The notes beneath the pieces were generated by a model. It was not told where the DNA came from. It searched no databases and saw only the letters and a list, made by a program, of their open reading frames with translations. The translations under genes were made by a program, and so were the position numbers. Source: Candidatus Bathyarchaeum sp. (GTDB lineage: Archaea; Thermoproteota; Bathyarchaeia; Bathyarchaeales; Bathyarchaeaceae). Taken from it: DNA of 5,193 nucleotides. The stretch is taken from contig PIXS01000120.1 of the NCBI GenBank assembly GCA_003096255.1, forward strand, positions 1 through 5,193, in the 5' to 3' direction. Shown piece after piece: positions 1 to 5,193 of this stretch (position 1 is the stretch's first letter; every line of letters begins with the position of its first letter).

Positions 1-86
1 CGGTGCATGAACGTTTTCCAGAACCTTTGGCAGAAAAAAACATTGCAGTAATTAAAGAAGCTTACAAGGAGGCAGTATCTGAATGA
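1..86 (+). CDS. porG: Pyruvate/2-oxoacid:ferredoxin oxidoreductase gamma subunit, C-terminal end (partial)
   Basis: Only the last 27 codons are present, read in the frame that ends at TGA 84-86; the 5' part lies outside the window. The visible peptide includes RFPEPLAEKNIAVIKEAY, which matches the usual C-terminal helix of the gamma subunit of archaeal four-subunit oxidoreductases (an 'RF...LAEKN...AI..AY' pattern, from family knowledge). The TGA overlaps the ATG of the delta subunit (ATGA, 83-86), so the two are translationally coupled. The gamma subunit has no catalytic residues in this stretch. Identification rests on this short tail plus the perfect operon context (gamma, delta, alpha, beta), so it is confident as a family call but not as to substrate. 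Confidence 0.88.
   Translation, partial: VHERFPEPLAEKNIAVIKEAYKEAVSE
66..72 (+). promoter_or_regulatory. Shine-Dalgarno site of porD, inside the end of porG
   Basis: AAGGAGG lies 10 bases before the ATG at 83, within the last codons of porG. It supports this ATG as the delta-subunit start and coupled translation across the ATGA overlap. Confidence 0.75.
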
Positions 87-370
87 GTCCCGAAGCTAAA
101 AACTGGAAAGAGATTCCCCTTGGCGGCGCATGTTGGAAGTCAAGCACAGAATACAAAACTGGAGATTGGCGATCGTACAAGCCCATCTGGAACACTGACA
201 AATGCATCCGGTGCATGCTCTGCCACATTTACTGTCCAGAAGGCGCAGTAAAACATGACACAGAATCAAACAACATGGTTTATGACTATGACTTCTGTAA
301 AGGCTGCGGAATATGTGCCAACGAATGCCCAGCAAACGCAATAGAAATGATTGTGGAAGGAAAGGAGTAA
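83..370 (+). CDS. porD: Pyruvate:ferredoxin oxidoreductase delta subunit (2x[4Fe-4S] ferredoxin-like)
   Basis: A 95-residue ferredoxin-type subunit that passes electrons between the catalytic alpha/beta core and external ferredoxin. Two classical cluster motifs are visible: C41-x2-C44-x2-C47-x3-C51-P and C72-x2-C75-x2-C78-x3-C82-P. In such folds the last Cys of each motif normally ligates the other cluster. The N-terminal part, with KTGDWRSYKP at about 25-34, matches the lead-in typical of Por/Vor delta subunits ('TG.WR...P'), which separates it from a free ferredoxin. The length is normal for the family and all eight cysteines are present. The start ATG overlaps the porG stop and has a strong SD; six bases separate its TAA from porA. 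Confidence 0.95.
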   Translation: MSPEAKNWKEIPLGGACWKSSTEYKTGDWRSYKPIWNTDKCIRCMLCHIYCPEGAVKHDTESNNMVYDYDFCKGCGICANECPANAIEMIVEGKE

Positions 371-376
371 AACAGA

Positions 377-1606
377 ATGGCAAATGTCGAACAAAAAACC
401 ATACCACTAAACGGAGATGCAGCAGTAGCATTAGCAGTTAAACAATCAGACGTAGACGTAGTAGCTGCATACCCAATTACCCCACAAACAATAATCGTCG
501 AACAATTCAGCGAATACGTCGCAGACGGCGAAGTAGAAACCGAGTTTGTTTGTGTAGAATCAGAACACACAGCAATGACATGTAGCATAACAGCAGCAGC
601 AACAGGCGCCCGCACATTCACTGCAACAGCCTCTGCAGGTTTGGCTTTAATGCACGAAATGTTAGGCGTAGCCTCTGGATGTAGAGCACCAGTTGTTATG
701 GCGGTTGCAAACAGAGCATTATCTGCTCCAATCAACATCCACTGTGACCACTCAGACGCAATGTGTGAAAGAGACATTGGATGGATACAGTTTTACACAG
801 AAAACAGCCAAGAAGCATACGATTCGATAATCATGGCATTTAAGATAGCCGAAAACCTAGATGTTATGCTTCCCACGATGGTTGGCTTGGACGGATTCGT
901 GCTGAGTCACACACTGGAAAATGTTAGCATATTTCCTGATGATGCAGTGAAAAAGTTTGTTGGAGTACGCCAAGTTCCACGAGTAATGAACCACGAAGGA
1001 GAACTTGTTCCGTTCAAACTTGACCCAGCAAATCCACTGACAATTGGTCCATTAGACCTTCAAGACTACTACTTTGAGCACAAGAGACAACAAGAAGAGT
1101 CCATGAGAAAAGCTTTGGACGTAATCAAACAAGTTCACGACGAATACGCAAAACTGAGCGGACGTAGCTACGGAAACGGCTTAGTTGAAGCATACAGACT
1201 TGACGACGCAGAAACAGCAGTAGTTTGTATGGGCTCAACAGCAGGAACAGTCAAAACCGTTGTTGACGAACTTCGCCAAAACGGAATCAAAGCCGGACTG
1301 CTCAAAATAAGAGCGTTCAGACCACTACCAGTAGAGGACATAGTAAACAATCTCTCAGGCAAAAAGGCAGTTGCCGTGCTGGACAGATCGTGCAGCTTTG
1401 GCGGAAGCGGAGGTCCACTTTTCCACGAAATTCGCCATGCAATCTACGACGTGGCAGAAAGACCAAAGCTCATAAACCGCATCTATGGCTTGGGAGGAAG
1501 AGACATGAGACTACACATGATTGACGGAGTCTACAAAGAGTTGCAGAACATGGTTGAAACCGATGAATCAGCAGAGAAACTGAAGTTTATTGGATTAAGG
1601 GAGTAA
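377..1606 (+). CDS. porA: Pyruvate:ferredoxin oxidoreductase alpha subunit
   Basis: A 409-residue catalytic subunit. With beta it forms the thiamine-diphosphate (TPP) site for reversible conversion of pyruvate and CoA to acetyl-CoA, CO2 and reduced ferredoxin in the cytoplasm. The N-terminal pyrimidine-binding domain (about 8-245) shows YPITPQT (32-38), the ESEHTAM segment (61-67) with the glutamate expected to activate the TPP aminopyrimidine, ANRALSAPIN (111-120) with the substrate-side arginine, and DHSD (124-127). The second, transketolase C-terminal-like domain covers about 268-375 (VVCMGSTAGTV, then LLKIRAFRPLP, then DRSCSFGGSGGPL). The length is typical. An SD (AAAGGAG, 361-367) sits 9 bases before the ATG. 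Features such as MHEML and DHSD favour pyruvate over branched-chain or 2-oxoglutarate relatives, but substrate is inferred, not proven. Confidence 0.95.
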   Translation: MANVEQKTIPLNGDAAVALAVKQSDVDVVAAYPITPQTIIVEQFSEYVADGEVETEFVCVESEHTAMTCSITAAATGARTFTATASAGLALMHEMLGVASGCRAPVVMAVANRALSAPINIHCDHSDAMCERDIGWIQFYTENSQEAYDSIIMAFKIAENLDVMLPTMVGLDGFVLSHTLENVSIFPDDAVKKFVGVRQVPRVMNHEGELVPFKLDPANPLTIGPLDLQDYYFEHKRQQEESMRKALDVIKQVHDEYAKLSGRSYGNGLVEAYRLDDAETAVVCMGSTAGTVKTVVDELRQNGIKAGLLKIRAFRPLPVEDIVNNLSGKKAVAVLDRSCSFGGSGGPLFHEIRHAIYDVAERPKLINRIYGLGGRDMRLHMIDGVYKELQNMVETDESAEKLKFIGLRE

Positions 1607-1610
1607 AAGG

Positions 1611-2579
1611 GTGAAAAGTTTGTCAGAATGGAAATTTACAAACAAAGAATTTGCGCAAATACCTGAAAAGTTTGCTTCTGGACACAGAGCTTGTGCAGGA
1701 TGTGGTCCAGCAATAGTTCATCGTTTGGTAATGAAAGCTGCACGAGGACCAACAATAGCCACAAATGCCACAGGATGCATGGAAGTAGTTTCAACAATTT
1801 ACCCATACACATCATGGAAGATACCGTGGATACACACAGCCTTCGAAACCGCAGCAGCAAACGCATCAGGAATAGAATCAGCAATAAAGGTTCTAAGAAA
1901 AAAAGGCAGAATAAAAGACGAACACGTAGACGTCATTGCCTTTGCAGGAGACGGCGGAACCTTTGACATCGGCTTCCAAGCATTGTCAGGCGCAGTTGAA
2001 AGAGGACATGACTTCCTTTACGTGCTTTACGACAACGAAGCATACATGAACACCGGAATACAAAGAAGTGGAGGTACTCCACACGGCGCATGGACAACAA
2101 CGTCCCCAGCAGGAAAAGTTATTCCAGGAAAAGCTGAACACAAAAAACCAATAGCAGACATAATGGTTGCCCATGAAATGCCATATGTTGCCACAGCGAA
2201 CATAGCATACTGGAAAGACTTGGTAGTAAAAGCAAGAAAAGGAATGGAAGTAAACGGACCAGCATTCTTGCACACCTTTGCACCTTGTCCACGAGGCTGG
2301 AGAAGTGAAAACGAAAAAACTGTCGCAATTGCCCGACTAGCAACTGAAACATGCGTTTTTCCACTATGGGAGGCAGAATACGGCGAATACAAACTCTCCA
2401 CTCAAAGCAAAACAATCGCACTTAAACCAGAAAGAAAGAAGCCAGTAGAAGAATACCTAAAGACACAACGAAGATTCAGACACCTATTCAAGCCCGAAAA
2501 CAAGCCAATCATAAAAGAGATACAAAGCGAAGTTGACCGACGCTGGCAAAAACTGCTCAAAGCATGTGACTTAGCTTAA
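1611..2579 (+). CDS. porB: Pyruvate:ferredoxin oxidoreductase beta subunit
   Basis: A 322-residue subunit that binds the TPP diphosphate and the proximal [4Fe-4S] cluster. The likely cluster ligands are C28 and C31 (ACAGCGP), C56 (NATGCMEV) and C226 (APCPRGW), the usual four-Cys pattern of the family. The TPP/Mg motif is GDGG (113-116), continuing to DNEAYMNTG (141-149), the standard GDG...N arrangement. The C-terminal part (PLWE at 251-254, EYLKTQRRF at 281-289) is typical of PorB-type rather than KorB-type subunits. The start is GTG, with SD-like AAGGGAG (1597-1603) 7 bases upstream and overlapping the end of porA; four bases separate the genes. It is the last gene of the operon and is followed by a hairpin terminator. 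Confidence 0.95.
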   Translation: MKSLSEWKFTNKEFAQIPEKFASGHRACAGCGPAIVHRLVMKAARGPTIATNATGCMEVVSTIYPYTSWKIPWIHTAFETAAANASGIESAIKVLRKKGRIKDEHVDVIAFAGDGGTFDIGFQALSGAVERGHDFLYVLYDNEAYMNTGIQRSGGTPHGAWTTTSPAGKVIPGKAEHKKPIADIMVAHEMPYVATANIAYWKDLVVKARKGMEVNGPAFLHTFAPCPRGWRSENEKTVAIARLATETCVFPLWEAEYGEYKLSTQSKTIALKPERKKPVEEYLKTQRRFRHLFKPENKPIIKEIQSEVDRRWQKLLKACDLA

Positions 2580-2650
2580 TTTTTAAAAAAAAGCTGACTT
2601 AGAAAAGGCTGAATTTGTTGTCTTTTCTTTTTCAGTTAAAACTATTTTTT
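2580..2650. terminator. Convergent intergenic hairpin, probable two-way terminator
   Basis: Between the convergent porB and ferritin-like stops lies an imperfect stem-loop: 2592-2597 pairs with 2632-2637, then a 3x3 internal loop, then 2601-2609 pairs with 2620-2628 (7 Watson-Crick pairs, one G-U, one C-G) around a 10-base loop. On the + strand, T runs follow at 2628-2632 and 2645-2651. On the - strand, the eight As at 2585-2592 read as a T tract right after the same hairpin. Archaeal termination relies mainly on T tracts, so the T runs may matter more than the stem. Confidence 0.6.
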
Positions 2651-3129
2651 TATCCGCCTGGAGTCCCATGGAAAGGAACATTTTCCCACAAGACGTCCCA
2701 CCAGTCGTTATCTGTTATTGTTTCGCCTTTAACAAGAATGTCTAGAACTTTCTTTAGGAGAGAGTGATGCCGAAGTTCATCATCGAGAATAGCAGTTAAC
2801 AGAAGTTTTACTTTCTCGTTTTGAACAGAAGGAATTACTTGCTGAAGTTTTTTGATAATCTGCGATTCTAACTCAATGTGCTTCTGCACCACTGCCCGTT
2901 GCTTGTCAAGATTCTCTTCGGTTAAGGCCTGAGAAACCGTGGTTAGCAAAGTTATTGCAGACGAATACATGTCCGCATGTTTTGCAGAATCTAAAGAAAT
3001 TCCCTTCAAAACACCTTTGACTGCAGAATTTTTAATCTCGGCAAGTTCTTTGGTCACAGAGTCAACGATTGTTTGTTCGATTTTAATTTGCTTTTTGAAA
3101 AGAGCAACTAACTCGTCGTTTGAACTCAA
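2650..3129 (-). CDS. Ferritin-like (rubrerythrin-type four-helix bundle) protein, short
   Basis: A 159-residue all-helical protein. Four amphipathic helices can be drawn at about 5-31, 35-66, 71-101 and 104-133. Ferritin-like iron-site residues are recognisable (numbered from the TTG start): E18 in helix 1, H51 in DSAKHADMY (47-55), E86/E88 in HIELESQ, and E118-x2-H121 in DDELRHH. The first ExxH motif is altered: the Glu position is Ser48, with Asp47 beside it, so the di-iron site may be incomplete or arranged differently. The tail is Trp-rich (W143, W144, W148) and ends in PFHGTPGG. The start is taken as TTG at 3129 because AAGGGG (3137-3142) lies 7 bases before it; an ATG at 3147 would add six residues but has no SD. 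It sits 66 bases downstream of the DUF2070 gene (48 to the ATG) on the same strand. Iron storage, peroxide defence and a non-enzymatic role are all possible. Confidence 0.8.
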   Translation of the reverse strand: MSSNDELVALFKKQIKIEQTIVDSVTKELAEIKNSAVKGVLKGISLDSAKHADMYSSAITLLTTVSQALTEENLDKQRAVVQKHIELESQIIKKLQQVIPSVQNEKVKLLLTAILDDELRHHSLLKKVLDILVKGETITDNDWWDVLWENVPFHGTPGG

Positions 3130-3136
3130 AACAATA

Positions 3137-3142
3137 CCCCTT
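3137..3142 (-). promoter_or_regulatory. Shine-Dalgarno site that sets a TTG start for the ferritin-like gene
   Basis: On the - strand this reads AAGGGG, 7 bases before TTG (3129-3127). It lies inside the reading frame if the upstream ATG at 3147 is used, while that ATG is preceded only by a pyrimidine-rich CTTTCTCTTTCTTT stretch. Confidence 0.6.
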
Positions 3143-3167
3143 AACATAAAGAAAGAGAAAGAACAAA

Positions 3168-3180
3168 CAATAAGTTTTCG
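3168..3180 (-). promoter_or_regulatory. Possible BRE/TATA-like element upstream of the ferritin-like gene
   Basis: The - strand reads CGAAAACTTATTG, which could be a purine-rich BRE followed by a weak TATA-like box. It would place a transcription start at about 3146-3150, giving a leaderless ATG or a short leader before the TTG. The match is weak, and read-through from the DUF2070 gene is an equally good explanation. Confidence 0.25.
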
Positions 3181-3195
3181 GAAGTCGATGACAAG

Positions 3196-5016
3196 CTAGA
3201 GAATAAAAAGAAGAGCGGATACAATTACTGCGGCTGCTGGAAACAGGATTACTGCAACCCGTTTTACTGTTTCTGTTGTTTTGTCAGCTAAAACAGTCAA
3301 TTCGGTTATCTGCTTTTCTCCAATAACTTTTACGCTGGGAATAACTTCAGTGCACCAAGACGCAGTTGCAGGTTCCAAGTCTTCTAAAGCAAGAACAGTT
3401 GCCTCTTTTATGTAACTGATAAGCTTCTGTTGGTCGATTGCTTCCCCTACTAGGTTATAGCCCCGTGCACTACGTATCATTCCACAGACAGAATGAGTGT
3501 CAGTTGTAAGAATTTCTGCGTCCTCAACTCCTAATTCTGTCAACGCTAAAAGAATTTTTTCTCTTAACCCTGTAACCATGTTGTTTCCGTCAATTGTCAC
3601 ATAGGCTGACTTGTGTCCGTCAACCTCTGTTACAATCACGGTTATTCCCCCAGCGCCCATCCCCTGTTGAACAGTGAAATCCTGTGGAAAAACAGTAGAA
3701 GCGCCCACCTTGAAAGATGAGAAACTAGATTTCTGTGCCTTGTCAATACAAGAGACTGTCGACGAGCTAAACGAGTTAACGGCGTTCTCTAAATCAAATT
3801 TGCCGCCCATACTGTTGTGGGCATCAATGGCAAGATGCAATAGACCTCGTTTCTCAGCCTCGCCTGAAATAAAAGAGTCAAGTTCTGGGGGAAGGTCTTC
3901 CATGGTTTTTGGAGCAGTAGTTAACGTAAGAAAAGCGCAATCCCCGAAAAGTTGACAACTAGTCTTTGCATCCCCACTTTCAGTTCGTACCATCGGAGTT
4001 GCCGTAGAGTAACTCAAATCTGAACCAACAAACTCAACAATCCGGTCTACAACTCTTTGCATTTCAGACTCAGACGCAACATCTAACTCGTGACCAACCA
4101 AACCATGAGGAACAGACACAACACAACCATACTTTTCTTGAATCGCTTTCTGAACAAGTGACGGCAGAAGACTGCTTCCAAGGTTCTTAAAAGGACCAGG
4201 ATGAAGAGCAGGAACAACAATTGAAGCTTTCAGTTTTTTTCCAGTATGAAAAGTCAACAAAGAAACTTTGATGTCTTCAACAGTTCCAAGTTGTTCAAAA
4301 AAGGTTTCAAGAGGAGCTCTAAGGTCTTCTGTCCAGTTAGCTAAGAAGGCCTTGAAAAGAACTGAAGACGAAATACCAATGCTTCCGGTGCCTTCTCGGT
4401 CCATGAAATATTTGAAAACAAGCACACACACGACAGTAGCAGAAATTGAAACAGAAGCGAACAAAACGAGTTGAGTTTCTGGAGTATAACCGATTACAGA
4501 CCCCATGAAAGTTAGTGAACTGAGAATCAGAGCAGGTTGCAGAAGAGACGAGAATAGGGCACCTGCGAAGTTTGAAAAGGACGTAACTGAAAGAACCAGC
4601 AATCGCAATATGAGCGCTCCACTAAAACCTAGGAAAAAGAATCTTATCCAAAGGTCAGGAGTGCCAAGAGATCCACTTATCATACCACCTAAAAGAAGCA
4701 CTCCAAACCAAAGTAAAGACGAGAAAAAGGATAGGGCTGAACAGCGTCGTAAATTGAAGATTGTGTCATGACGCATTACGGTGTAGCTGACAAACAAGTC
4801 CGAGAGTATGGTTAAAACCATAAAGAGTGTTCCAAAACCTAGACCCACAACAAGATTTTCTATTGACAAATTCAAAGGCAAAACAGACAAGATTCCACAA
4901 AACAGACATAAAAACGCAAGGTAGACTACAATTTTGCGTTGGGAAGGCAGACCAAACAGCTTGGAATATCGTTTTACTACTTTGTCAATATATTCATCGG
5001 TTGTATCGTCAGTCAA
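3196..5016 (-). CDS. DUF2070-family archaeal membrane protein, function unknown
   Basis: A 606-residue protein of the size and layout of DUF2070. Six hydrophobic helices lie at about 29-48, 54-80, 94-115, 122-146, 150-176 and 181-204, and one C-terminal helix at about 585-606. Positive charges (K12-K28, the MRHDTIFNLRR loop at 81-91, K202/R207) fall on the N-terminal side, so the domain at 205-584 is predicted to be cytoplasmic. That domain has polar motifs that look functional: LHPGPFKNLGSS (271-282), PHGLVGHELD (303-312), IDAHNSMGG (397-405), IDGNNM (475-480) and TDTHSVCG (505-512). They could form a metal or phosphate site, but no reaction is known to me. The start is TTG: an in-frame TAG lies five codons upstream (5031-5029) and GAGG (5027-5024) sits 7 bases before the TTG. 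The ferritin-like gene follows downstream. Confidence 0.85.
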   Translation of the reverse strand: MTDDTTDEYIDKVVKRYSKLFGLPSQRKIVVYLAFLCLFCGILSVLPLNLSIENLVVGLGFGTLFMVLTILSDLFVSYTVMRHDTIFNLRRCSALSFFSSLLWFGVLLLGGMISGSLGTPDLWIRFFFLGFSGALILRLLVLSVTSFSNFAGALFSSLLQPALILSSLTFMGSVIGYTPETQLVLFASVSISATVVCVLVFKYFMDREGTGSIGISSSVLFKAFLANWTEDLRAPLETFFEQLGTVEDIKVSLLTFHTGKKLKASIVVPALHPGPFKNLGSSLLPSLVQKAIQEKYGCVVSVPHGLVGHELDVASESEMQRVVDRIVEFVGSDLSYSTATPMVRTESGDAKTSCQLFGDCAFLTLTTAPKTMEDLPPELDSFISGEAEKRGLLHLAIDAHNSMGGKFDLENAVNSFSSSTVSCIDKAQKSSFSSFKVGASTVFPQDFTVQQGMGAGGITVIVTEVDGHKSAYVTIDGNNMVTGLREKILLALTELGVEDAEILTTDTHSVCGMIRSARGYNLVGEAIDQQKLISYIKEATVLALEDLEPATASWCTEVIPSVKVIGEKQITELTVLADKTTETVKRVAVILFPAAAVIVSALLFIL

Positions 5017-5023
5017 TCTGAAG

Positions 5024-5027
5024 CCTC
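5024..5027 (-). promoter_or_regulatory. Shine-Dalgarno site supporting the TTG start of the DUF2070 gene
   Basis: GAGG on the - strand lies 7 bases before the TTG at 5016. With the in-frame stop at 5031-5029, it leaves the TTG as the only sensible start, since no ATG or GTG occurs in the first tens of codons ahead of the membrane region. Confidence 0.6.
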
Positions 5028-5087
5028 GCTACCCAATCTTTCTAGGATTTCCAAAACATTAAGCTATACTTTTTCCTTCTTCAAACC

Positions 5088-5095
5088 TACTTAAA
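5088..5095 (-). promoter_or_regulatory. Probable TATA box of the leftward DUF2070/ferritin-like transcript
   Basis: The - strand reads TTTAAGTA, close to the archaeal TATA consensus. Transcription would start about 25 bases further on, near 5063-5068, leaving a leader of about 50 bases before the TTG, long enough to hold the SD. A second AT-rich candidate (GTATAGCTTAATG, 5069-5057) lies closer to the gene and would give a shorter leader. Confidence 0.45.
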
Positions 5096-5150
5096 TGTGA
5101 CGCGAAAACCCTAGGAGCGAGGCAATTTTACACAAAAAGGGCTAGTTTCC

Positions 5151-5188
5151 GAAAAAACTATTGACATTTTTATGAAAAAACATTGACA
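5151..5188. repeat. Two-copy imperfect direct repeat at the window edge
   Basis: GAAAAAACTATTGACA (5151-5166) and GAAAAAACATTGACA (5174-5188) differ by one inserted T and start 23 bases apart. They lie upstream of the proposed leftward promoter, and perhaps upstream of a rightward gene beyond the window. Paired regulator sites on the same DNA face (two helical turns) are one reading; low-complexity A/T sequence is another. The repeat may continue past the edge. Confidence 0.5.
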
Positions 5189-5193
5189 AAAAA

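Noticed and set aside
286..777. Open reading frame of 163 codons on the - strand across porD/porA
   Set aside because: It is antisense to two certain genes and open because the sense genes favour A-ending codons; its translation is a low-complexity shadow with no recognisable domain.
2027..2401. Overlapping - strand open frames within porB (also 1986-2273 and 2119-2421)
   Set aside because: They are shadows of porB, which is confirmed by its TPP and cluster motifs. They have no SD and their protein composition is unnatural.
2652..2658. C-terminal Gly-Gly of the ferritin-like protein as a SAMP-type (ubiquitin-like) conjugation tail
   Set aside because: Such modifiers have a beta-grasp fold, whereas this protein is all-helical; the diglycine alone is not evidence of conjugation.
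2939..3199. + strand open frame of 86 codons
   Set aside because: It is antisense to the ferritin-like gene and the end of the DUF2070 gene, and lacks an SD and any recognisable motif.
5042..5059. Tiny upstream frame (ATG plus four codons, then TAG) on the - strand in the DUF2070 leader
   Set aside because: It has no SD, and its length is what chance would give in such sequence; no support for a regulatory leader peptide.
5162..5188. TTGACA hexamers that look like bacterial -35 boxes
   Set aside because: The gene content is archaeal, no matching -10 box at proper spacing was convincing, and the hexamers are better explained as part of the direct repeat.

Overview
This window most likely comes from an anaerobic archaeon of moderate to low GC. 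The clues are a split four-subunit 2-oxoacid:ferredoxin oxidoreductase in gamma-delta-alpha-beta order, a DUF2070-type membrane protein (a family known from archaea), TTG and GTG starts preceded by purine-rich Shine-Dalgarno (SD) sites, and a TTTAAGTA box like an archaeal TATA element. A Bathyarchaeia-like lineage is my best guess, but only by impression; the sequence alone does not prove it.

Left half (1-2579, + strand): the 3' end of a pyruvate:ferredoxin oxidoreductase operon. The last 27 codons of the gamma subunit overlap the start of the delta subunit (two-cluster ferredoxin, 83-370). The alpha (377-1606) and beta (1611-2579) subunits follow with gaps of only 6 and 4 bases. Together they form one enzyme that interconverts pyruvate + CoA and acetyl-CoA + CO2 with ferredoxin as electron carrier. 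Alpha and beta make the thiamine-diphosphate active site, beta carries the proximal 4Fe-4S cluster, and delta carries two more clusters.

Middle (2580-2649): a short convergent intergenic region. It holds an imperfect hairpin with a T tract on each side (one per strand), which probably terminates both the por operon and the leftward genes.

Right half (2650-5016, - strand): two leftward genes, probably co-transcribed. The upstream one is a 606-residue DUF2070 membrane protein with six N-terminal membrane helices, a large probably cytoplasmic domain rich in His/Asp motifs, and a C-terminal membrane anchor. The downstream one is a small ferritin-like four-helix protein with an unusual metal site and a conserved-looking Trp-rich, Gly-Gly-ending tail. 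Both appear to start at TTG. The last 177 bases carry the likely promoter of the leftward pair, a split 8-bp inverted repeat and, at the very edge, a two-copy direct repeat. No mobile element, CRISPR array, tRNA or rRNA was found.

I see no clear, complete new system. The most open questions are the function of the DUF2070 cytoplasmic domain and its pairing with the ferritin-like protein.
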